The notes under the pieces are model-generated. The model was not told where the DNA came from, made no database searches, and saw nothing but the letters and a program-made list of their open reading frames with translations. From NCBI GenBank assembly GCA_014621425.1, contig JAANBB010000474.1, forward strand, positions 1 through 29,358: 29,358 nt of DNA, in the 5' to 3' direction. This document shows positions 1-11,401 of this stretch, in pieces. Origin of the DNA: Cylindrodendrum hubeiense (lineage: Eukaryota > Ascomycota > Sordariomycetes > Hypocreales > Nectriaceae). The translations under genes were made by a program, and so were the position numbers. The first letter of the stretch is position 1. Each line of letters opens with the position of its first letter.

Positions 1-480
1 GGTCGAGAAGCAGCTGTACTACAACATGGTGCCCTGCAATAGCAGCCAGGTGTAGTGGTGTCTGGTTGATATCGTCTTTAGCCTCCTTATCAGCGCCCCG
101 GTCGAGAAGCAGCTGTATTACAATATGGTTCCCTGTGACAGCAGCCCGGTGTAGCGGTGTCTTGCCGAAATTGTCCTTAGCCTCCTTCTCAACATCCCGG
201 TCGAGAAGCAGCTGTACTACAACATCGTGCTCTGCAGCAGTAGCCAGGTGCAGCGGCGTCCGGCCGTACTCATCCTTAGCCTCCTTCTTAACATTCTGGT
301 CGAGAAGCAGCTTTACTACAACATGGTGCCCTGCAGCAGCAGCCAGGTGTAGTGGCGTCCGCTTGATCCCGTTTTTAGCCTCCTTGTTGGTGCCCTGGTC
401 GAGCAGGAGCAGCTGTACTACAGCCTCGTGCCCTGCGGCGGCACCTAGGTGCAACGGCGTCTGGCCGAACCGGTCCTTGG
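1..480 (-). repeat. Near-identical ankyrin units repeating every 99 bp
   Basis: Inside the ankyrin gene the same block (plus strand ggtcgagaagcagctgta) recurs at about 1, 100, 199, 298 and 397. That is an exact 99 bp period, equal to 33 residues. The fifth unit has a 3-nt insertion that adds one leucine to the QLLL helix. Upstream (5') ankyrin units at 500-980 are much more diverged at the DNA level. The similarity therefore points to recent duplication or conversion rather than conservation of the fold alone. Confidence 0.85.
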
Positions 481-3400
481 CATTTATCTCAGCTTTCAAT
501 TTTTCTACGAGTGCGCCGACCACCTTTCCCCTGTCCATATCATTATTCACTTCTGCTATCGCCGCTAGATGCAATGGAGTCCTGCCATTCTGGTCGCGTA
601 ATTTTGTGTGCGCATCACTCCATAGATCTTCGAATAGAACCGAACGTCCCTTATATACAGTCCAGAAGAATGCGGTGTGCCCTAGGCCATCGGCAAGATT
701 GACATCCGCCCCTGCTTCAATCAAGGATTGTACTCCATTCTTGTGGCCATTGGCTGCTGCACGATGGAGTGGTGCGCAGCCATTGGTGTCTCGCATGTTT
801 ATGTTAGCACCTCCTCGCAGGAGAGTCTGTATGATCGAGGCATTATTATGCAGGCATGCGAGATGTAATGGTGTTTGTCCACGAAGGTCTTGTGCATTGA
901 CATGAGGTCGGTGCTGTAGAAGATTTTGTACACATTCGAGGGAGCCCACCGCGGCCGCATAATGAAGCGGCGTCCAGTCGAGGATGTCTTTGTCGTTTAC
1001 ATTATCAGTCTTGGCTGTTCTGTCAATTTTATAATATTCCTTCTGACTGGTCACCCAGTGTAGGTTTGTGAATTGCAATGCCGTGTCCTTGTCGGTTATT
1101 TGCTCAGGTGTTTCCACAATATCACACTCCCAAGAACGTTTTTGTGTTTCGTATAAGCCCTTCAGTTTCGCCAGGGTGACTTGTTCGGCGGATTTCAGCT
1201 CGTCTCGAAGACGCAATTCCAGCTCGACCAGCTCCTTGATGGCTTGGGGATCAAACTGTTGAGCCTTTCTTAGCTTGATAGCGGCCGTGACCGCCCTCAG
1301 ATACTCTGTCAACAAAGCGGTAGATTTGGCGGCGATGCTACCTTGTCTTGGGAAAGTCTTCGAGATTTGGAAGAGCCACACGTATGCGTTGCCGGCCTCA
1401 TTCCAACGGCCCAATTGCTCATGTGGCTGCACATGCTTTCGTGTCCAGCGTATAATTGCATCGGCTCGTGGAAGCCTATTCTCTGCGCTCATTGGTGGAA
1501 TGATGCCTAGGTAGATCTCTTCCAGCGTTCCAATCCCGGTATTTTGGATGTCTCTAGCCATTTTTGAGAGCTGATCGCTGTGCAGCGCAAATGATTGCCA
1601 GGTCGAGTCACGGCTCTCAGCGTTAGCGTCTGTCGGCCTTACCTCAACCGCGCCGGACATCGGCTCCTCTAACGACTTTGCTACAGCCCACATGAAGGCG
1701 GAGAACATGTACTGAGTGAGTTCGGTCTTCAGTGGGTTGTATGATTCGGTCGCCAATATCACGTTGGCCGTCTCTCCACCAGGGTCAGATGCAGTTTTGC
1801 CGCCGGATTCTGGAGTTGGCAAGACTCTGTATCGGCAAGTGTTTGATGTACCACGACTCCAGTCAGACACGAACCCGGTGACTCCATCTGCCTCTACCTC
1901 AATGGTCCCGTCTTCACCACTTGGTTCGTCTTTCTCGATTTCTATGATCCTGCCGTCGCCATCAGGCATCCACCAGCGGAGGTCCCGGCGCAAAGCTGGC
2001 GAACTTGAGCCCAGAAGTCGGAGGCTACGTTTGGCAAGCGTCCCCTTTGCTCGCAGCCATGCATCGTCGTCAGTGGCTGCGTGTTTGCGCCGTATATCCA
2101 TATTTCCATTTTTATTTTCGACGTGTTCCATATTGCTGCCTTTATCGTTCGCTTGTAATTCCTGGTCCACTTCTTTAGCATCTCCCAAACCTGGCTCTGT
2201 GCTATGTATGGAATAAAGCCACAGCGACAGTGCTGCTTCAATCTCATCTGAGAATGCTTTCCAGGACCCAGCTTGCCCTCGTTCCAATCGGAAATGAATC
2301 AGCTCGTCACGAACTTCAAGGCACCAGCTTAGCTTCGTGGTTGGACGGTCAAAGAGAGTGTCCATTGTGATCTCAATGGCCCTCGAAAGGCAGATGGCTT
2401 CAGCGGACGCGGGGCCGTACCAGTCCGCGAGTTTACCAAGATCTCGCCTTAACTTCATCACCCCGTCGGCATTGGACCGAGCATCGGACTTTCCGCCCAG
2501 TGCTGCCAGATCTACATCCTCGTTCGCTAGCTGTGGAGCTTTCCGTCCGTTGGTATGCATATCAACGGCGGCGGGACGAGGATTCAGTTTCTTGCACTTC
2601 GCCGGGTCTTGGACCCCGGAAATTTTCCAGTCCCAACCGTCCTCTGCCCAGGGTCTGTTTGGTTTATGCTTGTTGACTCTGGATCCATCCAACCAAGGCG
2701 CCTTACCTGGATCTACCCCAAGAGTCATCGCCAACCAATCCAATTCGTATCCTAACATAAGAGGCTGTGACTTTGGAGGCTGTGCGAGGTTGCGGCGGAC
2801 ACGTGCTCTCAGTGCGATCATCACAATTGTTGCTGAAAGCTGGGCGATGGAGGCTGACCAGTGCATGCTGCGCAGACCGGTGAACTGCACGAAGAAGCCA
2901 GAGAGGCAGACCAGTGTGCCGGCGACGGTTACAACTTCCTTTTGTTTCACTGCCCTCTTGGATGTCACTGCCCTCTGGGATGTCGTAAGTAGGTCTCGCG
3001 CGTAGTTCGGGAAAACTGCGAAGGACTCAAAAGTCTGGTCGCTGACGGTTCCCCATCTCTGCAGCCAGACAACTCGAGCCTGCCTTCCTGCTACTGGACG
3101 GTATCTCGTTTCCGAAGTGCTGCTCTCAACCACGTGGGAACATATCATCATTCCGGTTACTAACAGCAGTGTACCAACAGTGGTAAGGGAAAAGGCATAA
3201 TCCGCGACGGGCTTTCCATCCTTGAGGAGCATAAGACGGGGGTGGTAGGTGGTGAGCCCGGAGTAGACAAGAACGCCAAGCTGAAGCAAAGTGCCGAATG
3301 CAGCAACAATATACAGTTCTCTCATGTCAAACCGAGCGTGAACGTTGAGCGTGAGATTTGGTGTTTGGGTGCCCGTATTCCGAATCACGACAGAAGGACA

Positions 3401-4123
3401 GCCGAAACATGTCCCAGGCTCTAGGTCACGGTTTTGCCGAGATTCCATGCCGCAGACCATGTCTCGAACGGTGGGCTCTAAAAACAAGGTCAGGTGGGCG
3501 CGACATAGGTGGATGGTGCGACTGACCGTATTTTTTCAAGTACTTATTCTCGGGATCATTTAACGTCATTGCCAACATCTCTTGATCGCTGCCCGATTCA
3601 CTTGTCAAACTAGGTTGACCCTGAGGCTTCGATTTTGCCTCTCCATCTTCCCCACCTTCGAGGATAATGAATTCTCGAATCGGTCCCTCGCCCATTACCC
3701 TGACAATCTCGTGACCATTCCAGAGCTCGCACACCTCTTTAGAGGTAGAGGACATCAGCTCGGCCTCGGGGATGGCACGGCTCTCCCTCGCTCTGCCAAT
3801 GATGGCTTTGAGCCACGATGGACCTCCGACCCTGATGGCGCTGACGATAGCGGTGATTATGCCCAGCGGGGCCATTGCCAGGACAATATTATCGGCCCAG
3901 CCCATGGCTTGGCTCATGTACTGCATGGTGACCCTTTCTCCGAAGAGGGCCAGCAGCCTAGATGCGATGAACTGTCAGTATGTGGAGTGCACCGGGTCAG
4001 CTGGGACACGTACGGAGAGAGGTCGGAGAAGAGGTTGTTGGCGAAATCATCGCCATCATCCGCGGCGACACCCGGGATGAGGCAGACTCCAATGAGGAGC
4101 TGCCGTTGTTCGGCGGTCAACAT
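1..4123 (-). CDS. Membrane-anchored ankyrin-repeat protein, 3' end beyond the window
   Basis: Three exons on the minus strand: 4123-4014, 3957-3527 and 3477 to beyond base 1. The introns are 3958-4013 (GTACGT...CATCTAG) and 3478-3526 (GTCAGT...TTTTTAG). Both splices restore one frame of about 1,339 codons. Residues 1-180 carry the fungal N-terminal domain seen in many Sordariomycete ankyrin proteins, including LLALFGERVTMQYMSQAMGW and SAIRVGGPSWLKAIIGRARE. Four hydrophobic segments follow at about residues 236-256, 272-292, 357-378 and 384-402. A middle region of about 600 residues is unassigned. Ten ankyrin repeats (TPLHLAAxxG) then run from about residue 1012 to the edge. The family is known; its biochemical role is not, and a recognition or signalling role at a membrane is inference. 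The ATG at 4123 is the first after an in-frame stop, so the start is fairly firm unless a further 5' exon exists. Confidence 0.88.
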
Positions 4124-4143
4124 TTGGCGATGGAAGAGTACGA

Positions 4144-4227
4144 TCAAGATATTGGTGCTTGGTCAGGTGCTTTCTCGTTCTTCAATGCTCTAGAGACGAA
4201 AGCAGCTGTGGTTTGGTCGTGAGACAT
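4144..4227 (-). promoter_or_regulatory. Possible upstream ORF in the ankyrin gene leader
   Basis: An ATG at 4227 opens a 27-codon frame ending in TGA at 4146-4144. It lies 5' of the chosen ankyrin start at 4123 and in a different frame. If transcription begins upstream of 4227, this short frame would be translated first and would reduce main-frame initiation. It could instead be chance. No transcript evidence is available here. Confidence 0.3.
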
Positions 4228-5690
4228 TTAGACTCGACATCCAGCCTTGTAGCCTCGGAGTGCCCAAATGCGACTCATGGCAACCCAACCTTGTCGCATC
4301 CCTAAAACCTCAGGCAGCAGCCCAACATCGAAAGCGGCTGTGAGTTTGGGCCTGCTCGTCACACCTGACTTATCACGCGCATGGGCCGAGATAGGTGCAG
4401 TTCAGTGTGGTTGACCGCCTGAGGAAACGTAGGCTGTCGAACGCTACACGAATGACAAGACATAAACTAGTTGCCGACATGATGGCGGCAGCCACATTGA
4501 GCAGCAGCCGAAAATTTGTCGCAATCATCTGTCAGTGAAGGGAGCTGACAAGCAATGTGGGGTGACAATGACAGTTGTCCCGCATCGATGCATGAAGGTC
4601 AGACACCAGCAAACATGTGAATGGGTCATTGCTCGAGCAGCTGAGGGTACTAAACAAGGCCCACTGGCCTCTGAAGTATGACGGGCGATGGGGGGACGCG
4701 TTTAATGATCAGCGCGTCGCGCTTCAGAAATGCCAGCCATGGCGCTCACAGAATTATCCTATTTTAATTAAGGTGAGGTCCTAGGATGGCTCGCGCCGAG
4801 CCGCGTTTCGCGGTCAGTCCAAACCGGCTTAGACCGTCTTAAAACGGGTTGGGCAATAGCACATCCACGGTTCATATTTCATGGCGGCTCTTGTGCATAA
4901 CCCTATTGTTGTAGTTGGCTATTTTCAATCGTTACCAAAACTATCGTTCCAAGCACAACAGCCTTACGAATGTAGTTAGTTAGATAATTTGTAAGTCTTT
5001 AAAGCTGGTTGATGGTATTGGCCATAGACATAGCTGTGTAATGCTTGGAATATCTGGCAGTGAAATTGGCAAGCTTCGTCTGATCTACTATACTCACGGG
5101 GCTTGGGTATTGCTCGCATCAGTGTGAGTAAATAGCTGAGTCTTGGCGTAACATCTAACAGCTTCTATGCTCTATTGCAGCCTCCGTCAATAGACGGAGC
5201 TTTGATTCAGCTGGATAAAGGTTTATCAGGGCATTGTCATTGGAGCTCATCATCGTTATTAGAGCTATCATGGAAAGACCTTTTGGGCTGTATTTGCTTT
5301 TCCTATTCCAGCTTCCTCAGCTACGCAAGCCATCTACATCACAATGATTAAATTGATTCGTAAGCAGATTCTGACAGGTCTCTCTGGATCTCTTTGTAAC
5401 TACGGTGTAGGGTAAGGGTGCTAGAGAAGCTCAGAAACTCAACAACCCGCCCACTGAACGGGTGCTGTGACTGTGGTGATGTCGGCACAATGGCGATGCG
5501 TCCGCGACGTGGGTGAAAGCGTAGATCAGGGTCTCTCTAGATAAACAAAATAGACAAGCCTAACCAAGTATATCTATCAGCATCGCTTGATCAAATAGAT
5601 CATCAGACGTTACCGTAGAAGTGGGTTAAAAAGATCGCAAATTGAGCTTGTTAGAAAATCATGCAAAAGAATACTCATGACAATGATCGA
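4228..5690. other. Gene-free interval between the ankyrin gene and the ArAE gene
   Basis: I find no convincing reading frame here. The left part is the ankyrin gene's upstream region. At about 4800-4812 lies a perfect short palindrome (ccgcg ttt cgcgg), followed by the dispersed repeat at 4893-4981. From about 4900 on, the sequence becomes AT-rich. The interval looks like old transposon-derived DNA, but no terminal repeats or target-site duplication can be defined by eye. Confidence 0.5.
4893..4981 (+). repeat. Dispersed degenerate repeat, copy A
   Basis: This segment aligns to 11308-11389 in the same orientation over about 85 bp. Shared blocks include CAATCGTTACCAAA and GCACAA-AGCCTT. Many of the differences are C/T or G/A transitions. 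The similarity is far beyond chance for two places 6.4 kb apart, so they are copies of one old element. The element's type is not identifiable from these pieces. Confidence 0.65.
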
Positions 5691-6000
5691 TCACGGACGA
5701 TTTCGACCGCGATGCCTCGACCCTACCCTGTAGCTCCCAATGACTGACCAATCGACCATATCCAATACACCAATGCCAGTCGGAATAGCCTTTAAGAGGC
5801 AGTCCGCTTCAAATGGGCTTACATCGTAGCCGACACACACAGCCAAAGGCGCCTTTAAGGGCATCTCATACAGCAAGACAAAGAAATCCCAACTTACTCG
5901 TCATGAATTCAAGAACATCTCACGCACGTTGTCTATGCACTGATTTTCATCACCAGATGCAACAATTAGCATCATTGATGAATCGGTTCTGAATGCTGGT
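5691..6000 (-). pseudogene. Possible coding relic of unknown family
   Basis: The minus strand holds two protein-like stretches: one includes SMMLIVASGDENQCIDNV, and the second (frame stopping at 5691) includes DFFVLLYEMPLKAPLAVCVG and ends in an arginine-rich tail. A stop and about 20-30 nt separate them, so an intron or a frame break could join them. I do not recognise the family and see no start codon context. It may be the 3' end of a decayed gene or a chance open frame. Confidence 0.25.
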
Positions 6001-6191
6001 AAATCAACCCCGCGTTGACTGCCCACAGAAAGGTGTGCGATGAGAGCTTGCAAGAAATGCCTATTCATCTATTGCTAATTGCTGATATTTGTAAAGAATA
6101 CAAGGTTTTGATATTTAAATAGCTAATATATGGTACTTATTCTCAGGAAGTTAAAGTTGTTCTATCATTCTATGTCTACATAAACCAATGC

Positions 6192-9100
6192 TCAAGCTGA
6201 GTCTAAATTCAACGCCCTCAAGTCCACAACCGATGTCTCTCCGACTGCCGTCTTCATAACAAGCACTAGTTTATCAATGGACCCCAAAAACCAAAAGAAA
6301 GCATCAAGACAAAGAACCCATTGCCTACCCTCATCCTGTGAGAGCTGCTCGGCCATGCTCAGACCAGAAATACCAAACCCTCGCTCGGTTGCTAGATATC
6401 GTCGTGCTCTATTGATTAGAGGCGTGGGAAGAACAGCGGGCATAGGAGCTCCCGTTGCAATGGACTGTTGAACAAGCGCCAGGACATTCATCAGGTCGCC
6501 GATGAAGTTCTCGTCTACCGCACTTGTCCGGCGCATGAAACGGATGCGTAATTCGAGAGGGAGTTTCTGAGTGCAAAGCAAAAGTTGCGTGATGCGGCGG
6601 TTGAGCACATTGCTCAAGGCGCGCACCTGCTCTAAGGTCGCGGTGTCGATGTTTGAAGTCGAAAACTCATACTTTGTGCGTTTGATGGGTTGGATAAGGC
6701 TGTGAAGTAACTCTTGTGATATCAAAGCTTCCTTCTCAATGGTCTCAACGAGATCATTAGGCGGCGATCGCCATGTTGAAGCATAGAGTGCGTAACGGTC
6801 TTTGACAGTCGAAAGCTGCTCCGCCAGAAGTGTTCGATAATGATCGTTTCCTGATGGCGGTTTTGGAACGAATTGTACGATTGCCGCGGCCACAAAGCCG
6901 GTTATAACAAGAAGGAGTCTTCGCCAGAAAACAGCATAACCCACCCCGGGGTTACCATAGCTTGGAATATGTGTATCGACATAGCTGTAAGCAACCACCA
7001 TGAATAGTGTTGCCGTGAGCATAATGGAAGCTGGCAAAAACTCTGGAGGACTGAACAATCGTGACCACATCATAAGTGTGATGGCAACGGCCATAACGGC
7101 AGCCAAGCCGTACGGATTTCCAGGCCCAGAACCAGCACCAATGTACCAACACACCATTCCTATAATACCACCGGCGATAGTGCTTAGAGTGCGTACAATG
7201 AGGCCCGAGACAAAATCTGAGGTATATGGTTCTAGACAGAGCTGACCCATGATCATAGCCCACATCCCCTTTTCGCGGTAGTAGAAGCCCGCCGATGCCG
7301 GGATTACTGCGGGAACAGCGAGAGCAATGGTGACAACCAATGTTCGAAGGGCATATAGTCCTTCAGGATTGGTAGTCCAGTCAATGAGAGCCAGAAGAAA
7401 GCGGCTAACACCATGCCTTGTTCTGCTAGAAGGCTTCCTCATGTTTTCGAGCATAGCTGCGCTGCTGTTCGTAGTGTCGGGCCTCTCATTCTGCTCGTCT
7501 TCGGAAATCTTCTTGAAACCCGATTTGCGTTTTGCCTTCTGCGGAAGCGGTCTCGCCGATGACATGGTGCGCGTTAGTTCTATAGCACCCTGGAATTCGC
7601 CGCCCTGTTGATCGCGGGAAAATGCCCATTCCGAAATGCGTTGCAACCCGCCGGGTAACCACAGCCGTCTTCCGTGACGTTCACGCTCAATCTCGATAAT
7701 TCTTTCAAGAAAGCCCGTGGTAGTCCTGGATAAGTTGAGAATGTGCTCTTGGAGAAGCATCCCAACCATCAAACCGTAAAGAGCTGGTTTGCTGAGTTCC
7801 TCGGTAGGATCGATGTTTCCATCCGAGTCCAAGAGATGAGAGTAGTTGGGAATAATCTTCTCAGCCACGCTTGCCTGAAATTCGACTTCAGCATTCTTCA
7901 ACGCCTCCAAGGCTTCCTCGTGGTTTTGCGTGTTGGTTGCAGAATCCTTATTAGATTGGAAACTGATCGCATCGTGGGCGGCTTCGCAGGCGTGTATCCA
8001 TACTTGCAAAAATGGTACAACAGACGTGGATAAGTCAGCTAATGTCTTTGACAATAGCTTCGCTGCTTCTGGGTGCCGAGCTCGTTCATGGAGCTCAACT
8101 GTTGCGGATATTTGATGGTAAGCCACCGGGTATTGGCCACTTTCAGCCTCTGTCTCCTTCAACTTTTGCGCAGCCTGTGACAGTGCATCGGCCGAGATGG
8201 ATTGCTCCTCTCTGGAGATGATGTACCGCAATAGTTCTCCAAATCCGATAAAAAGCTCTTGCAGTGGCTTCTGCATAGATTTGACGTCGGCCGGGCTCCA
8301 CTTTCCGAAAGAGATGTCCATGAGGATGAACTTATTAGAGCCCTCAATGTTAGTGTATAAGGTGATGAGTGTGTTTTTGAGCTCCTCAAGTTGCAGCAGG
8401 TCAAACTTGCGTTCCGGATCATGAAGATGCGAGCTGAGTGATTTCACAAATTCCTTCATGGGAGCCAGTACTTTTGCCATGTCGGTCAAGATGAGTTGGG
8501 ATGCTGACTGCGGGAAAATGAAGATATTACAGACGACACCAACACCCACGCCAATGGCCGCAGGGATAATCATCATTTTGGGTATCGTTCCCACGAAGGT
8601 TGGGATCAGGGGTGCTGTAGTTAGAAAGACGTCCGCAACGACGAGGGCGAAGATGGTAACGAGAGTGAGCTGCGGGGCCGCAACTCGAATGCGAGCCTAG
8701 TATTTCGCCATTAGCCGTTGCCATTAGGGGGCGGGAAATAATGAGCTACTCACCACGAGGTACACAAACAATCCAAGCATGCAGTAGTAAGTGACTGTGA
8801 CGCGAGTATCCAGCATGAAGCCATCATATATGGCGATTTGCGCATACGTTGCTTGCCCAGACGCCTGGTCGACATTAGTCGTGTTCTGCGGCGCCGACTC
8901 TTGCAGCTTCTGGTATTGAGCTGCTAGGTCTTCATTGGGCCTTGTGGCTAACGCGGTCTTCATGACGATGACTCCCCAGACCCAACCCAAACAGAGACCA
9001 ATAATAATTGTCAATCCGCCCATAAGCTGGATGAAAACAACTCCCGAGGGTGGTAAGATGAAGAGAACAATGCTGTAGCCCCTGTTAGCATCCCCTATCC

Positions 9101-9351
9101 ACGCTGCATAAAATCGACACGACACTGCCCGGAAGAGTGACCGACCATCCGAAAAAGCCCGCCTGGCCCATGAGACTCAGGGTATCGTCGATGAAGATGA
9201 AGATTGTGAGGATCCAGACAGCAAGGGAGCATTTGAAGAGGGTTTTCAGGTCTCGCGAATTGAAATGGTCGAGCCATGGTGGGAGTCTCTTGGTCTTCTT
9301 GGAATCCTTGAAGAAGGCCAGGTCGTCGGGTTCGAGCTGGTGCGTCGCCAT
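6192..9351 (-). CDS. ArAE/DUF2421 (FUSC-like) integral membrane transporter
   Basis: Three exons: 9351-9146, 9072-8754 and 8696-6192, about 1,009 residues. Intron 8697-8753 is clear (GTGAGT...ACTAG, phase 0). For intron 9073-9145 the acceptor is firm (branch GCTAAC then CTACAG). The donor (ATG|GTCGGT) was chosen because its phase fits and it yields FFGCIVLFILPPSG. The protein has two hydrophobic blocks, at about 33-245 (contains GTIPKMMIIPAA) and about 625-795 (ALRTLVVTIALAVPAVIPAS). A soluble loop separates them and a soluble tail of about 200 residues follows. This is the fungal ArAE_2_N + FUSC-like + DUF2421 architecture, related to Bre4 and aromatic-acid exporters; efflux is inferred from the family. 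The ATG at 9351 has a strong context (CAACAATGG). An in-frame ATG at 9381 would add ten residues, but a GTGAGT between the two suggests leader sequence. Confidence 0.9.
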
Positions 9352-9404
9352 TGTTGCGTTTGGACTCACCCCTTCCAGCATGTAGGTGCAGAGTACTCAA
9401 ATCA

Positions 9405-9440
9405 AATGTCGGGGGCGGGGGCGACGAACTATAAAATAAC
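9405..9440 (-). promoter_or_regulatory. GC box and AT box upstream of the ArAE gene
   Basis: A G-rich run (gggggcgggggcg at 9411-9423) contains GCGGGG, which matches the CreA-type SYGGRG consensus. It is followed by an AT element, tataaaata at 9430-9438. They lie about 55-90 bp upstream of the chosen ATG. The position suits a core promoter, but factor binding is inference. Confidence 0.35.
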
Positions 9441-11307
9441 CTTGAGATTTAGGTGTGGTGTCCGACGTTACCGAGAAGCGAATATTCGCATTATGAAATC
9501 CCTACTTGCAATTTGAAGACGTAGGCAAATAAATAGCTCTGTCTGCCAACTGAGAGGCAATGCATGGGGCAGCGGAAGAGACGGAAGCGTAGACAGGCGA
9601 GGGGTCTGGGCGCTTGGAGGACGTCAATTCGCTAGCGACCTTGGCAATATTCCCTCGGCACGGCCCCCATGGCAGGAAATAGGAGGTGAGTGTGTGGATT
9701 ATGGGACTTTATGTTGTGAGTTGTGAAAGGCCTTCGGAAGATGCCAGTGCCGTGTGCTTGGATCGCCAGAGGTACGGCCATGTGCCATTTGTTACTGCGC
9801 TAATCCAATTAATTGGGAGCTTGGGCTGTCAAATTATGCACCATAGCAAGGCATGTCCACAGCCCCAGGTTACTAGCTCGTGTGCTGATCTCCACTGATC
9901 GTGTGCATGGTCCAGGGCTAGAGCAAGAGCCCGAGAACCCGAATCCGAATCCGATATCCGACGCCATCGCCACTATCTGAAGGCCACTCCGCGTCATGCT
10001 GCAACGCGATAAAAGGTCTATGCACACTGCTTGCTTGTTCCTCCAGTTCTTGGTCAAAGAGCACCTAGCAAGGGGCCTACGAGTTAGCGCGGCGCCGATC
10101 TCCAACACAGGGAAGTAAATTGTGAGCCGAGTCGCAGCGAAGTTAACTTTCACGTCATATGCATTGAGCTTAGCGGCCAAACAGGGTTGCCCATCTTGCT
10201 CAATGAACTGTCATGACGATGAGTGATCGCGTTGCGTCTCATGAATTAAGAAGCGCGGGGGTTAACATTCAGCCCTCCCATGCTGGGGCTTGACCAAAGT
10301 CTACATTATATGCGCCGTGGCTGTAGCTATTAATACGACGACCACCATCAACAACACGTGGGTTGTGCTCTGGCGATTGCGCAGAGCATGCTGCTAGCTG
10401 CCTTTACATCCATTGATCAGTTGCGGGCCGTTGGCCTCCTCGCCGAATTAAATCCCGATTATTGACACCACTCCTGGGAGCAGTTTCGGTGCTATCAATA
10501 TTGAACTCAAAGCAGAGCCATTGCTCCAAGTTGCAGCTCGACCTCCCTTTTGGAGCTAAACTGAACATAAGAAGGCTCTACAGGGGCAATATACTTGGAA
10601 GTATTCTACGTTGATAAAGGATAGTAGCTTAAATTGAGCAACTGGGGATATTCTAGCACCTCCACAAGAAGGTGCTTCCTCAACCAATGCTCTTATCGAA
10701 AGTTTTGATTCACCTTGTATAAATCACACTACCGCGAATTGATGGGAAAGCATATGAGAATATAATGTCATGCGAAAAATACATCTTAGTGTGTTAGGGA
10801 TAGCAGGTCTTCCGGGGTAGAATGCCTATTTGGGCATTCTTAGTTGGTATGTGTGCCAGTCATGATATAAGTCCATTAGAGGTCGGGATATCCTTTTTAG
10901 GTCATTCCGGCAGGCATTGAGGCCATTGGATAAGGACAATTAGTCAGTCATTGTGAGCTGCAGGGTAGGATTGAGGGATCGCGGTCGGATTCATCCGGAT
11001 TCTCAACCTTTTAGCACCGTCATGGTCATCTAGCATACGATTTTCTAGCACATCGAATTTACACTCTTTTTAGCCCGTTCTTGCGACATTGTATTGAGGA
11101 CCGTTTGATCAGATGATGCCAATTAATGGTATCAATCAGGCTGGTCTACTTTGTTCACTTTGAGAGTCTTTATCTACACCCTTACCGACATTGCGGACGC
11201 ATCGCCATTGTGCCGTTATCACCACAGTCACATCACCTGTTTTGGGTGGGTTGGTTGTTAGGTCTCTGACCATCTCCGTGCCATTCCCCCACACATTAGC
11301 AAATCTA
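9441..11307. other. Gene-free interval upstream of the ArAE gene
   Basis: No supported gene. Open frames here, including one at 9809-10180 minus, show no family features, and that one includes translation of a small GAATCC repeat near 9940-9960. The interval contains the ArAE upstream region on the left and the 3' flank of the NmrA-like gene on the right. From about 10,500 it is AT-rich and resembles decayed non-coding DNA. Confidence 0.5.
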
Positions 11308-11389
11308 ATGCGCAATGCCCTTATTTTAGTTAAGTATATACAATCGTTACCAAACATATTATTTCAGGCACAAGAGCCTTCAAATGTAA
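11308..11389 (+). repeat. Dispersed degenerate repeat, copy B
   Basis: This is the direct-oriented partner of 4893-4981. It ends 12 bp from the stop codon of the NmrA-like gene, so the element probably lies in that gene's 3' untranslated region or supplied part of it. Mostly transition-type differences separate the copies. Confidence 0.65.
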
Positions 11390-11401
11390 CCAGTTTGTAG
11401 C

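Noticed and set aside
66..905. Plus-strand open frame of 279 codons rich in Ser, Arg and Ala
   Set aside because: It is the antisense image of the ankyrin repeats. The minus frame gives a perfect ankyrin consensus, and the plus product is low complexity.
9809..10180. Minus-strand open frame of 123 codons
   Set aside because: No domain or signal peptide; part of it is a translated GAATCC repeat (GFGFGF). Probably chance.
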